From the NCBI RefSeq assembly GCF_012396185.1, contig NZ_JAAXOW010000002.1, positions 434,001-498,000 of the forward strand: 64,000 nt of DNA, given 5' to 3'. A program made the position numbers and the translations under genes. Every line of letters begins with the position of its first letter. The first letter of the stretch is position 1. The notes under the pieces were generated by a model. That model did not search any database. It saw nothing but the letters and a program-made list of their open reading frames with translations, and had not been told where the DNA came from. Source of the stretch: Sanguibacter hominis ATCC BAA-789. Lineage in GTDB: Bacteria; Actinomycetota; Actinomycetes; Actinomycetales; Cellulomonadaceae. Shown here one piece after another: positions 54,306-63,335 of this stretch.

Positions 54306-55523
54306 TCAGCGAAGCAGCTCCGGGATCGCGGCGATGTACGCCTCAGCGTTGCGGCGCGTCTCCGTCACGCTGTCCCCGCCGAACTTCTCGACGACGGCCT
54401 CAGCGAGCACGAGTGCGACCATCGCCTCTGCCACGACTGCGGCGGGTGGCACCGCGCACACGTCCGAACGCTGGTGCTGAGCCTTGGCAGGCTCGCCGGT
54501 CGCGACGTCGATCGTCCGCAGGGCACGCGGCACCGTGGAGATCGGCTTCATCGCGCCGCGCACCCTCAGCACCTCACCGTTCGACATGCCGCCCTCGACT
54601 CCCCCGGCGCGGTTCGACAGACGTGTGATGCGGCCGTCCTCGCCGGGCACGATCTCGTCGTGCGCCGCGGAGCCACGACGAGCAGCCGTGCGGAACCCGT
54701 CGCCGATCTCGACGCCCTTGAACGCCTGGATCCCCATGATCGCGCTCGCGAGCCGTGCGTCGAGGCGCCGGTCCGAGTGCACGTAGGTCCCCAACCCTGA
54801 CGGGAGCCCGTACGCGAGGACCTCGACGACGCCACCGAGCGTGTCGCCGTCCTTGTGGCACTCGTCGATCTCCGCGACCATCGCGTCGCTCGTCGCCTTG
54901 TCGAAGCACCGGACCGGATCAGCATCGAGGTAGGCCAGGTCGTCGGGCGACGGGATCGGTGCGTCCTCAGGAGCGACGACGGGCCCGATCGACGTCACGT
55001 GCGAGACGAGCCGCACCCCGACCGACTGCTCGAGGAAGCGCGCGGCCACCACCCCGAGCGCCACCCGTGCCGCTGTCTCACGAGCCGACGCGCGCTCGAG
55101 AACGGGCCGGGCGTCGTCGAATCCGTACTTCCGCATCCCCACGAGGTCCGCGTGACCGGGGCGCGGCCGTGTCAGCGGACGGTTACGGGCGATCTCGCGA
55201 GCGTCGCCCGTTCCCGCATCCACCTGCAGGGCTGCAGCGTCGACCGGGTCAGGCGACATCACGTCCACCCACTTGGGCCACTCCGTGTTCCCGATCTCGA
55301 TCGTGAGAGGGCCGCCCTGCGTGATCCCGTGCCGCAGCCCGGCCAGGACGCGAACCTCGTCCTGCTCGAACTTCATCCGAGCGCCGCGCCCGTAGCCGAG
55401 ACGGCGTCTCGCGAGCGCCTCCTGGATGTCCGCGGTGCGTATCTCCACACCTGCGGGCAGGCCCTCGATGATCCCCACCAGAGCGGGGCCGTGCGACTCT
55501 CCGGACGTCAACCAACGAAGCAT
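54306..55523 (-). CDS. aroC: Chorismate synthase
   Basis: Last shikimate step, needs reduced FMN. The 405-residue enzyme has [19 protein letters not shown] with the catalytic His, [19 protein letters not shown], and [10 protein letters not shown] with RGAMKPIST. Its start lies 65 bases from the pil terminator. aroK and aroB do not follow directly because of the FN3 gene. Confidence 0.97.
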   Translation of the reverse strand: MLRWLTSGESHGPALVGIIEGLPAGVEIRTADIQEALARRRLGYGRGARMKFEQDEVRVLAGLRHGITQGGPLTIEIGNTEWPKWVDVMSPDPVDAAALQVDAGTGDAREIARNRPLTRPRPGHADLVGMRKYGFDDARPVLERASARETAARVALGVVAARFLEQSVGVRLVSHVTSIGPVVAPEDAPIPSPDDLAYLDADPVRCFDKATSDAMVAEIDECHKDGDTLGGVVEVLAYGLPSGLGTYVHSDRRLDARLASAIMGIQAFKGVEIGDGFRTAARRGSAAHDEIVPGEDGRITRLSNRAGGVEGGMSNGEVLRVRGAMKPISTVPRALRTIDVATGEPAKAQHQRSDVCAVPPAAVVAEAMVALVLAEAVVEKFGGDSVTETRRNAEAYIAAIPELLR

Positions 55524-55587
55524 GACCTGATCCTTCCACGTGGGTGCGGGCGCGAGCTCCGCTGACCGAAGTGCGGACCGGCAACGA

Positions 55588-55628
55588 CGGAGGGCGTCGC
55601 CGCAGGACTCCTGCGGCGACGCCCTCCG
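55588..55628 (-). terminator. Terminator of the pilMNO transcript
   Basis: A perfect 20-base inverted repeat (55588-55607 with 55609-55628) leaves a 1-base centre, so the real loop is about seven bases. It begins 12 bases after the pilO stop on the minus strand and precedes aroC. Confidence 0.85.
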
Positions 55629-55640
55629 TTGCTCGATCGA

Positions 55641-56408
55641 CTACTTGATGACGGTCAGCGGGTTCGTGCCCGACTTCGGCGTGGGGAGCTCGGTCGGCGT
55701 CTCCGGGACCGCCGTGAACTCCGACGTCCCGTATTTGTCGAGGAGCACGTAGGCCTGCCCCGACAGGACGAGCGAGAGGTCCCCGGCTTCGCGCGCCGGC
55801 AGACCTGCGCCCTCCTCGGTGTCCTCCATCGCGTTGCCGGTCATGCCGAGAACGAGCACGAGGCGCTTGTCCGTCGTCTGGAGGGCGTCGACGAAGGCCA
55901 TGACGTCCTCGTACTTGCCCTGAAGCTCGACAGAGATCGGCACCGCGTGGAGCCCGCTGACCCCCGAGGCGGGCGCAGCGGCCGCCGACGGGGCGGACTC
56001 CACCCCCGGCTCATCGGTGCCCGGGTCGTTCGACGTCCCGCTGGAGCCGCCACCGAGGGGCACTTCCGTCGACGGTGAGACCGTCAGCGCCGCGATGACC
56101 ACGTCGTGCTCGTCTGCGATGTCCGCGAGCTCGCGCTGGAGACGCGACTCGTCGAGGGTCGCCGGGATCTGCGTGCGCAGAGCGGCGAGCTCAGCCCGGT
56201 GAAGGTCGATCTCCTCGAACTGCTTCTTGAGGAGAGTGATCTTCCGGCGCTCGATGTCGTTCTTCTCGTCCTGCGCGACGGCCTGAGCCTCGGTCTCCGT
56301 GCCTGTGTCGTACACGGGCTTCGCGAGGAGGAACCACGTGCCGAGAAGGATGATCGCGCTCAGGAGGATCGTCCCGACGATCCAGCTGCTCTGCTTGACG
56401 GCGCCCAT
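55641..56408 (-). CDS. pilO: Type IV pilus inner-membrane protein PilO-like
   Basis: Bitopic alignment-complex protein. The 255-residue product has one N-terminal helix (about 10-30), a coiled coil (KNDIERRKITLLKKQFEEID, LRTQIPATLDESRLQRELA) and a C-terminal ferredoxin-like domain (VPISVELQGKYEDVMAFVDAL) with an inserted Gly/Ser/Pro-rich loop. It overlaps pilN by one base and is the last gene of pilMNO. Assignment rests on gene order and topology. Confidence 0.83.
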   Translation of the reverse strand: MGAVKQSSWIVGTILLSAIILLGTWFLLAKPVYDTGTETEAQAVAQDEKNDIERRKITLLKKQFEEIDLHRAELAALRTQIPATLDESRLQRELADIADEHDVVIAALTVSPSTEVPLGGGSSGTSNDPGTDEPGVESAPSAAAAPASGVSGLHAVPISVELQGKYEDVMAFVDALQTTDKRLVLVLGMTGNAMEDTEEGAGLPAREAGDLSLVLSGQAYVLLDKYGTSEFTAVPETPTELPTPKSGTNPLTVIK

Positions 56409-57139
56409 CAGTTGGTTCCCCCTTCAAGGCCGAACGTACGTCCGGCGAGAGCCCCGATCCCGACCTGGATCGTGGACGTGACCTCGTAGTACGGGTCCGC
56501 GTCGACAGCGTCGACGCGCGACTCCTGGAGCGTCGGGTCCGAGAAGCCGGGGATCGACTCGAGGCCGTCCAGCCAGTCGGACGCCTTCGGCAGGCTCGGC
56601 GAGTGCGCGACGAAGACGATCGATGCGATGCCTGGCGTCGCGAGCGGGTCGGCGGTGGAGACGATCGGCGCGGTCGGAGAGCCGCCCGCGACCTCGAACA
56701 TGGTGATCGTGACGTCGTCCGGAAGCACCGCCGTGATCGCGTCGAGGTAAGGACGCCACGCCACCTCGGGCGCCATGCCGAGCGCGCGTGCGGTCTGCGC
56801 CTCGGTGATCGACGAGAGCACCGCCGTGACCTCGGCGTACTGTGCCTTCTCCTTCGCGAGGCGGGTCGCCGTGTCCTGGGCGCTCGCAAGGTGCTCGTCA
56901 GCGCTGGAGCTGCGGCTCTGCACGAAGAAGTACATGCCGCCAGCGCTCAGGATCGCGAGGACGATGACGCCTGCGAGGACCCGCTTGACCCGCGCGAACC
57001 CGCGTCCAGCACGGATCTCGGCGGGGAGGAGGTCGACCTGGGGCAGGAGCGGGGCACCGAGCTCGCCCTTGCCGCTCTTGGACCTGGCCGTGGACTTGCT
57101 CGGCGCGGACTTCATCTTGCCCTTCTCGAAGACGCTCAT
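56408..57139 (-). CDS. pilN: Type IV pilus inner-membrane protein PilN-like
   Basis: Partner of PilM and PilO. The 243-residue protein starts with a basic cytoplasmic tail bearing the PilM-binding signature VDLLPAEIRA (NLLP-type motif of PilN), then a membrane helix (about 53-73), a coiled coil and a PilN-type fold (PEVAWRPYLDAITAVLPDDVTI). The ATG overlaps the pilM stop in ATGA. Confidence 0.85.
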   Translation of the reverse strand: MSVFEKGKMKSAPSKSTARSKSGKGELGAPLLPQVDLLPAEIRAGRGFARVKRVLAGVIVLAILSAGGMYFFVQSRSSSADEHLASAQDTATRLAKEKAQYAEVTAVLSSITEAQTARALGMAPEVAWRPYLDAITAVLPDDVTITMFEVAGGSPTAPIVSTADPLATPGIASIVFVAHSPSLPKASDWLDGLESIPGFSDPTLQESRVDAVDADPYYEVTSTIQVGIGALAGRTFGLEGGTN

Positions 57140-58188
57140 GCCGCCACCCCCATCGCGAGACCGAGAGTCATCGCCATCATGGACTCGTGCCCGGCGAACC
57201 GCTCGCGGCCGCCGATGGCCTTCGAGACCTCGAGGGCCTCGAGCGGGTCGCCCAGCTGGACGTTCAGGCGCGTGGAGCTGGCGAGGAGCTGCCCCAGGCC
57301 GGGGAGCTTCGCGCCGCCGCCGGTCAGGGCGATGACGTCGATGTGCCGGTTGCGCTGCGACGTGAAGTAGCTGAAGGAGCCGCGCACGGACTCGAGAAGG
57401 TTGTGCGTGATGTGGAGCACCGACTCGGCGGTCTCGCGATACTCCGGCGGGACGGCGATGCCGACGCCGATGTCACGCTTGAGCAGCTCGGCGTCCTGGT
57501 TGGAGGCCCCCAGCGTGCGCGCGACCGCGTCGGTCACGTCCTGGCCGCCGGAGGGCAGCGCACGGACGAACCGCGGGACACCGCCCTCGACCACGACGAC
57601 GTTCGTGATGCGCGCGCCGATGTCGACGAGTGCGACAGTCTGCGAGCCGAGCCGTCCACGCGTCATTCCACGCAGCAGTGCGAAAGCGTTGAGGTCGACC
57701 ATCACGGGCTTGAGGCCCGCAGCCGCGACCGCGAGCAGGTTGGCCGCGACGGTGTCCTTCGCTGCGGCGACCAGAAGACCATCGAGCGCGCGCCCGTTCG
57801 CCCCGTCCACCTCGTCGGTCGGGTAGAAGTCCAGGAGAGCGTCGTCGGTCGCCATGGGCAACATGTCCTGCACCTGGTACGGCAGCGACTGCCGGAGCTG
57901 TGCCATGGGCAGCCACGGGAGCGACAGCTCACGCACAGCGACGCGCTGGTTGCCGACTCCGACGATCACGTCCTTGGAGCCGAACTTGCCCTTCGCCCAG
58001 AGCTCCTTGAGTGCCGAGGCGACGATCTGCTGGTCGGCGACCTCGCCGTCGCGGATGACGTTGACCGGCAGCGGCATCTCGTCGTACTTGACGAGAGTCG
58101 CGCCGGACCGACCGGACCCGAACTCGATCTCGGCTGCGCGTACCGCGCTCGTGCCGATGTCGAGCCCGATCGCTCGCTTCTTAGCCAC
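57136..58188 (-). CDS. pilM: Type IV pilus assembly ATPase-like adaptor PilM
   Basis: Cytoplasmic actin-like protein linking pilus ATPases to PilN. The 350-residue product has the FtsA/PilM nucleotide-binding segments GLDIGTSAVRAAEI, VDIGARITNVVVVEGG and ALTGGGAKLPGLGQLL. GAGGACGT lies before the ATG at 58188. It starts a separate transcript, with a sigma-28-like promoter about 90 bases upstream. Confidence 0.9.
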   Translation of the reverse strand: MAKKRAIGLDIGTSAVRAAEIEFGSGRSGATLVKYDEMPLPVNVIRDGEVADQQIVASALKELWAKGKFGSKDVIVGVGNQRVAVRELSLPWLPMAQLRQSLPYQVQDMLPMATDDALLDFYPTDEVDGANGRALDGLLVAAAKDTVAANLLAVAAAGLKPVMVDLNAFALLRGMTRGRLGSQTVALVDIGARITNVVVVEGGVPRFVRALPSGGQDVTDAVARTLGASNQDAELLKRDIGVGIAVPPEYRETAESVLHITHNLLESVRGSFSYFTSQRNRHIDVIALTGGGAKLPGLGQLLASSTRLNVQLGDPLEALEVSKAIGGRERFAGHESMMAMTLGLAMGVAA

Positions 58189-58275
58189 ACGTCCTCCTCA
58201 GGGCGAGGGTATTGATGATGGATGCGTTCCCGGTGCCGCGCTCTCGCGGTCAGCACGTGGGGCGCGCCTGTAGGT

Positions 58276-58303
58276 CAATCGGCAGTACGGGCCCGAATCT
58301 TGA
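58276..58303 (-). promoter_or_regulatory. FliA/WhiG-like (sigma-28 family) promoter of pilMNO
   Basis: On the minus strand TCAAGATT (58296-58303), 12 bases, then GCCGATTG (58276-58283). The spacing and box sequence are the same pattern as at pilA and the FN3 gene. It lies in the 164-base gap after the prepilin peptidase gene and gives an ~80-base leader to pilM. Confidence 0.55.
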
Positions 58304-58352
58304 GCGCGTTCTGAGAGGTCTGTGACTGCCAGGACCCGGTACGCGGGCGCGC

Positions 58353-59168
58353 CTAGAGCATGAGGCCGAGGTACGCGTCCCACAGGGGTGCGCCCACGAC
58401 CGTCCCGAGCGCGGCGCCGCCGATCATCCACGGTCCGAACGGGATCGTGGACTTGCGTCCGGCACGCCCCGCGACCATGAGACCGATCGAGAAGAGACCA
58501 CCGAGCAGGAACGCTGCGAAGGCCCCGACGGCGAACTGGCCCCAGCCGAGCCAGCCGAGCGCCATCCCGAGCACGCCGGCGAGCTTGACGTCGCCGAAGC
58601 CCATGCCGCCTGGGTAGACGATCAGCGCCACGAAGTAGAAGGCGTAGAGGATCGCCCCACACAAGAGCGCACGCCACAGTGCGGGCCAGTCACCCTCGCC
58701 CCAGGAGCCGAGGACCAGCAGGACAGAGACCACGCCGTACGAGGGCAGCACGATCGCGTCGGGCAGACGACGCACGTCGAGATCGATGAGGGTCAGCACC
58801 ACCCCGAGCGCGCCGACGTAGAGGTAGGCGGGGAGAGCCCACGACACACCGACGACGAGAGTCAGGATGACGAACACGACGCCTGTGCCGAGCTCTACGA
58901 GGGGGTAGCGTCGGGAGATCCGGGCGTGGCAGTCACGGCACCTGCCGCGGAGCAACACCCATGACAGCACCGGGACGTTGTCACGTCGCCGGATCGGGGC
59001 GTGGCACGCAGGGCACGCGCTCGGCGGGTGCAGCACCGACTCGTCCCGCGGTACGCGCCACGCCACGACGTTGAGGAACGATCCGATCGCGAGGCCGAGC
59101 GCGCCCGAGATGGACAGGGCGAGCGCTGCGAGGTAGCCGTCCGACAGGTCTAGCGCGACGAGGCTCAA
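58353..59168 (-). CDS. pilD: Prepilin peptidase / N-methyltransferase
   Basis: Cleaves prepilin leaders and methylates the new N-terminus. The 271-residue membrane protein has the tetracysteine cytoplasmic loop (CPACHAPIRRRDNVPVLSW, then CRDCHARISRRYPLVE) of full-length, bifunctional PilD. Both catalytic aspartates are present, in LIDLDVRRLPD and GGMGFGDVKLAG. A TTG at 59168 overlapping the upstream stop (TTGA) fits best; an in-frame start inside the upstream gene is possible. Confidence 0.92.
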   Translation of the reverse strand: MSLVALDLSDGYLAALALSISGALGLAIGSFLNVVAWRVPRDESVLHPPSACPACHAPIRRRDNVPVLSWVLLRGRCRDCHARISRRYPLVELGTGVVFVILTLVVGVSWALPAYLYVGALGVVLTLIDLDVRRLPDAIVLPSYGVVSVLLVLGSWGEGDWPALWRALLCGAILYAFYFVALIVYPGGMGFGDVKLAGVLGMALGWLGWGQFAVGAFAAFLLGGLFSIGLMVAGRAGRKSTIPFGPWMIGGAALGTVVGAPLWDAYLGLML

Positions 59169-60703
59169 CCGTGGATCTCCCGGTAGTCGCCGAGGGTCGC
59201 CGACTGCTGGAGCGGTGGGGCGTTCCACTTCTGCTCAGACTCGCCGTTGCACGGCGCGACGATCATCTTGGACCATGCGTAGTTGTACTTGTCGCCGAGT
59301 CCGAGGCAGCGACCGTACCGGTCCTTGAACGTCCAGCTGTCCTTCCACGCGCCTGCGTCTGCGGTACGCGACCAGTTCAGGTCTGCGCCCCCGGAGGTGC
59401 ACAGGACGAACGTGACGTAGGCAGGGTTCGCGGAGGCCGAAGGAGTCTTCAAGCAGTACGTGTTCGACGAGGTGCGGCTCTTGTTGTAGTAGACCCGGAC
59501 TTGCTGCGCCCCTGTCGACCCCTTCTTGTCGGCGGGCTCGTTGTAGAACCACTCGTGGTTCCACTTGAGCAGGTTGCCGGTGCCCGACGGGTCCTGCTTG
59601 CAGGGGTAGACGATCATGTGCGAGCTGGTGATCACCTCGCCCGTCACGTCAGCGCAACGACCGAACTCGAGGTAGTTCACGATCTGGTTCGTGTCCTTCG
59701 AGGCCGCTCCGGCGCCCACCCGGGAGTCGGGGTCGAACGACGACCATGCCGCATCCGAGCCGCACGCGCCGACGCGCAGCTTCACGCCCGACGCGACAGC
59801 CGTCGAGCTGGAGCCGGTGCCGAGGCAGTAGCCCGAGTTACCCGTCTTCGAGGCGTTCTGGACGTTCCAGACCGCGCCACCTTCCCAGGAGAAGAGCTGG
59901 CTCGTGCTCCCGTCGCAAGGACGGAGCGTCGCATCGACCGGGCTCGATGCCGAGGACGGCCTTCCCTGGATGCACATCTTTGTGTATCCGGGCGTGTCGG
60001 TGATCGAGAGGTGGATCGAGTAGTCCTTGCGCCAGGACCACATGCGCAACGGGTCGTCGGTGCGGCACACGTCGGCCGCCACGTACTTCACGGTCGATCC
60101 CGACGTCGTGCCGCTCGCCTCGAGACAGAATCCGACGCCGAACGAGTAGATCGCACCGCCCTCGACGTTGTCGTTGGTGAGCTGGAACGTGTAGATCGTC
60201 TCGAGGGTGCGGTCGCCGGCCTGGCTAGCCAGGCCCGGCACGCCGTCGCCGAGCCCCTCGGACGAGATGAGGGCGAACATCGGCGACGCAGACAGGCCGT
60301 TCCCGGGCGTGCACGTCTTCGCGTTGGCGCTCCGCCAATCCTCGGTCTTCCCCGACGGGTCGAGGTCGTAGTAGCGGACGGTCGCGCGGTACGAGTAGTT
60401 CGAGCTCCCGTCGAGACGACCGGTCACGGTGCATGGGAGCTTGCGCGGGTCGCCGAGCTCGGTGGTCGAGATCGGATCGATCGACCGTGCGTTGCGGATC
60501 ACGGTGAGGGAGGCGTCGACGCCTGCCTCAGCGGCGGCGATCGTCCGGCTGTTCTTCGCTGCGAAGAGGGTGGGCTTGAGCTGGGCGGTGATCACCCCGA
60601 GCATGAGCACGCTCAACGCGGTGCAGACCATGATCAGCAAGATCGCGGTCGGCATCGCGTAGCCCTCGTCGCGGCGTTCCCTGCGGAACCTGAGTGCATC
60701 CAT
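59165..60703 (-). CDS. PilX/GspK-like minor pilin with ricin-type lectin domain
   Basis: A 512-residue pilus protein. The N-terminal EGYAMPTAILLIMVCTALS resembles a prepilin leader and helix but lacks the Glu at position +5, as PilX and GspK minor pilins do. After about 190 residues comes a cysteine-rich region with at least four repeats of the ricin B type (for example YCLKTPSASANPAYVTFVLC and RCLGLGDKYNY, ending in APCNGESEQKW with QxW). This forms one or more beta-trefoils and is usually carbohydrate-binding. It lies two bases after the PilW-like gene. Tip placement and glycan binding are inferred. Confidence 0.82.
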   Translation of the reverse strand: MDALRFRRERRDEGYAMPTAILLIMVCTALSVLMLGVITAQLKPTLFAAKNSRTIAAAEAGVDASLTVIRNARSIDPISTTELGDPRKLPCTVTGRLDGSSNYSYRATVRYYDLDPSGKTEDWRSANAKTCTPGNGLSASPMFALISSEGLGDGVPGLASQAGDRTLETIYTFQLTNDNVEGGAIYSFGVGFCLEASGTTSGSTVKYVAADVCRTDDPLRMWSWRKDYSIHLSITDTPGYTKMCIQGRPSSASSPVDATLRPCDGSTSQLFSWEGGAVWNVQNASKTGNSGYCLGTGSSSTAVASGVKLRVGACGSDAAWSSFDPDSRVGAGAASKDTNQIVNYLEFGRCADVTGEVITSSHMIVYPCKQDPSGTGNLLKWNHEWFYNEPADKKGSTGAQQVRVYYNKSRTSSNTYCLKTPSASANPAYVTFVLCTSGGADLNWSRTADAGAWKDSWTFKDRYGRCLGLGDKYNYAWSKMIVAPCNGESEQKWNAPPLQQSATLGDYREIHG

Positions 60704-60705
60704 CT

Positions 60706-61359
60706 TTACAGCCGTCCCATCCCCGTGCAGATCATGATGTCGCTCTGGCCGTCATTGTCCAGGTCGGCGTTCGACGTGGACGAGCTCGAGGTGTTGCGTG
60801 CGACGAACTCGGTCGACAGCCCGGCGCCGGCGTGGTTGGTCGACGGCCGGATGTCGAGGTTGACCGCCAACCGCTGGTTGACATAGGGGCTCTCCGCGGG
60901 CGAGAACTTGAACGGCAGCTGCGCGGGAACGTTGAGGTCGTTGCGTACGTCGTCGCTGTACGTCAACCACGGACCAGGAGATGTTCCTGCCGCTCCTGCC
61001 GCCTCCCGGCGCTGGAGCTCGCGGTTGGCGCTCACGCGCCACTGGATGCATCGGGGAGCCTTGCCACCCTCGACCACCTGGATCAGGTACTCGACGTACA
61101 CGGCGCCCGACGGGCCCTTTCCGGGCCGGTTGATCGACGACGCGTAACGCACCTCCTTGTCGAGGCGCTGAAAGACGGTGCGGGTGACGGTGCCCGAGTC
61201 GCTGACCGAGACCGCACGCGCGGTGTTGCTGGTCATGCTGACGATCCCGGCGAGGAACACGACGATGACGGTCGTGAACACGCCCAGGGCGACAATCAGC
61301 TCGACCAGGGTCACACCTTCGTCGCCACGGTCGGCGTTCTCCGGCTCGATGTCGGTCAT
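60706..61359 (-). CDS. PilW-like minor pilin
   Basis: A 217-residue prepilin with the cleavage signature DEG|VTLVELIVALGVF (processing after Gly15, Glu at +5). The helix is followed by a globular domain with no recognised fold and no obvious adhesin repeat; a short C-terminal segment has an Asp/Asn-rich NADLDNDGQSDI that may bind calcium. GAGGGG precedes the ATG at 61359, which shares one base with the upstream stop. Confidence 0.85.
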   Translation of the reverse strand: MTDIEPENADRGDEGVTLVELIVALGVFTTVIVVFLAGIVSMTSNTARAVSVSDSGTVTRTVFQRLDKEVRYASSINRPGKGPSGAVYVEYLIQVVEGGKAPRCIQWRVSANRELQRREAAGAAGTSPGPWLTYSDDVRNDLNVPAQLPFKFSPAESPYVNQRLAVNLDIRPSTNHAGAGLSTEFVARNTSSSSTSNADLDNDGQSDIMICTGMGRL

Positions 61360-63227
61360 CAGCTGCCCCTCACGTTGCTCAGGAACACGGTAGCCGGGTT
61401 GCTCGTCCAGGTGAGGCCGCCGCCCGTGTAGGTCACGGTGTACGTAAACGAGCAGCTCCCACGCCACGAGCTCGGGATGGACACCGTGCGGAAGGAGAAG
61501 TTCCCGTCCGTCGCGTGCGCCAGGGCGACCGTCGCCGAGACGTTGCCGGACCCGGCGGTACGCGTGCAGCTCGGCTGTGATGCCACGGCGTAGGTGATCC
61601 GCGAGGCGGCCACCTTGGGCGCGTTGCCGGTGCGCGGGGACACGGTGACCGTCTTGGCGCCGCGCACCTCCGTGCCGTACGTGAAGTCGTTCGCGACCGG
61701 GAGCACCCGGATCGTGCCAGTGCGCGTCTCGGAGCGGTCGCCCGACGCGTCCTCGAGCTCGAACGTGAACGTGTAGATACCGGCCACGTCGGTCACCGGC
61801 CGGAACCGCAGCGTGGTGGAACCGCTCCCCGTGAAGGAAGGCGTGCCGTTCCCGGTCGCGTCGACGCGGGTCGGGCCCGACACGACGACGACCTTGTTCG
61901 CAGCGCTGCCGCCCGCGGCGGTCTGCACGTCGAGCGTGGTCCACGGCGGGGTGCTCGAGCTGCTCGCGTCGACCGTGAAGTCGGCGTCCCCGGCGGCGAC
62001 AGCGGTGCCGATGCGGACGGTCACGGTCCCCGTGCGACCGGTCACGTTCGTCTCGTTGTCGCTCCAGAGCTCCTTCACGCCGTCGTCGAGAGGCACCGGC
62101 GTCACGACGCGGTAGGTGAACGTGGTGTTCCCGAGAGGGGCAGACGCAGCGGCCGTGAACCGGATCGTGCCGTCCGCGTTGACCGTCGCACTCCCGTGGG
62201 GTGACTGGGTGAGGATCTCCGGGCGCAGGGAGGACCCGCGATCGTTGGCCAGCACGGCGAGGTTGGCGCTCGCGCCGGCGGGGACACGGGCACCGGAGTC
62301 GTCGACGGCGACCGGGTAGATCAGGACCGTCACGGTGGCCTCGCCCGAGTTGCGTCCCTGGGCGTCGCGCAGCTTGTACTTGAACGTGACGATGCCGGAG
62401 TAGTCGGCCGGCGGCGTGTAACGCACCGCCCCCATGAGGGTGCCGGACGTGATCACGGTCGCCGTGCCCTGGGCGGGGGCCGAGGTGATCGTCGTCGGGT
62501 TGGAGCGGTTGGACACGATCACGTCGTTCGCGAGGATGTCGACGTCGCGGGCGGCGCCGCCGGCGCTGAACGAGATCTCGTCATCGTTCGCCACAGGCGC
62601 GGTCGAGATGTTCCAGGTCGCGTCGGTGTTCGGGTCGATGAGCGTCGTCATCGGATAGAAGCAGCCGTCGCCGCCGCACTTCTCGACGCCGGGGTTCCAC
62701 GTGACCACGACGATGGCGCGGTACACGAGCGCAGCCGACGCTCCCGGGTTAGTCCGCACGCAGGTCGTGTCGGACGCGGAAGCAGACTTGGCGCGGTAGC
62801 AGCTCCCGATGAGCGTCGTGACCTGGTACTTCATGCCCGAGACGGTCACGTCGTTGCTGACCTTGAGCGTGACCGGCTTGGCGGCAGCAGCGGGGTCCCA
62901 GAGCTTGTTCGTCTCGGCGACGAGCGTCGGGTCGAGCGCGGCGACCTTGGCGAACGCGGCGGACACCTCGGCCTCCGTCCGTCCGATGACGAGCGGCGAG
63001 GGATCGGTCGGCGAGCCCGGCCGCGGGTGCACGGAGCGCACCTTCTCCATCGCCTGCGTCGCGATTGATGCGGAGGACTGTGTGCGCTGGAGGTGCGAGG
63101 CGGTGCTCGAGCCGCGCATGAAGAACACGAGCACGGCTGACGCAACCATGCCGACGATGAAGAGCGCGACGATCACCTCGATGAGGGAGAAGCCCTCATC
63201 GGTGGTCGCTCCGGGGTCACGCCGCAT
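61359..63227 (-). CDS. PilV-like minor pilin with tandem Ig/cadherin-like domains
   Basis: A 622-residue pilin-adhesin. It starts with prepilin signature DEG|FSLIEVIVALFIVGMV (cleaved after Gly12, Glu +5), then a ~200-residue pilin head. Residues ~215-620 are repeated beta-sandwich modules of the tandem-95/cadherin-like type: ANDDEISFSAGG, DILANDVIVSN and YTPPADYSGIVTFKYKLRD, then VAVDDSGARVPAG and LAVLANDRG in the next. ATG 63227 is favoured by GGAGAG four bases upstream. The domain mix suggests a tip adhesin. It lies 108 bases after pilA. Confidence 0.85.
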   Translation of the reverse strand: MRRDPGATTDEGFSLIEVIVALFIVGMVASAVLVFFMRGSSTASHLQRTQSSASIATQAMEKVRSVHPRPGSPTDPSPLVIGRTEAEVSAAFAKVAALDPTLVAETNKLWDPAAAAKPVTLKVSNDVTVSGMKYQVTTLIGSCYRAKSASASDTTCVRTNPGASAALVYRAIVVVTWNPGVEKCGGDGCFYPMTTLIDPNTDATWNISTAPVANDDEISFSAGGAARDVDILANDVIVSNRSNPTTITSAPAQGTATVITSGTLMGAVRYTPPADYSGIVTFKYKLRDAQGRNSGEATVTVLIYPVAVDDSGARVPAGASANLAVLANDRGSSLRPEILTQSPHGSATVNADGTIRFTAAASAPLGNTTFTYRVVTPVPLDDGVKELWSDNETNVTGRTGTVTVRIGTAVAAGDADFTVDASSSSTPPWTTLDVQTAAGGSAANKVVVVSGPTRVDATGNGTPSFTGSGSTTLRFRPVTDVAGIYTFTFELEDASGDRSETRTGTIRVLPVANDFTYGTEVRGAKTVTVSPRTGNAPKVAASRITYAVASQPSCTRTAGSGNVSATVALAHATDGNFSFRTVSIPSSWRGSCSFTYTVTYTGGGLTWTSNPATVFLSNVRGS

Positions 63228-63335
63228 GGTTCTCTCCATCGTCGTTCGGTCGAGACGCCGCACTGGGGACCAAACCGGAAGGCTTGGTCCCCAGCACGGG
63301 TGCCGCTCAGCGTGCGTGCTGAGCAGCGTGGTGAA

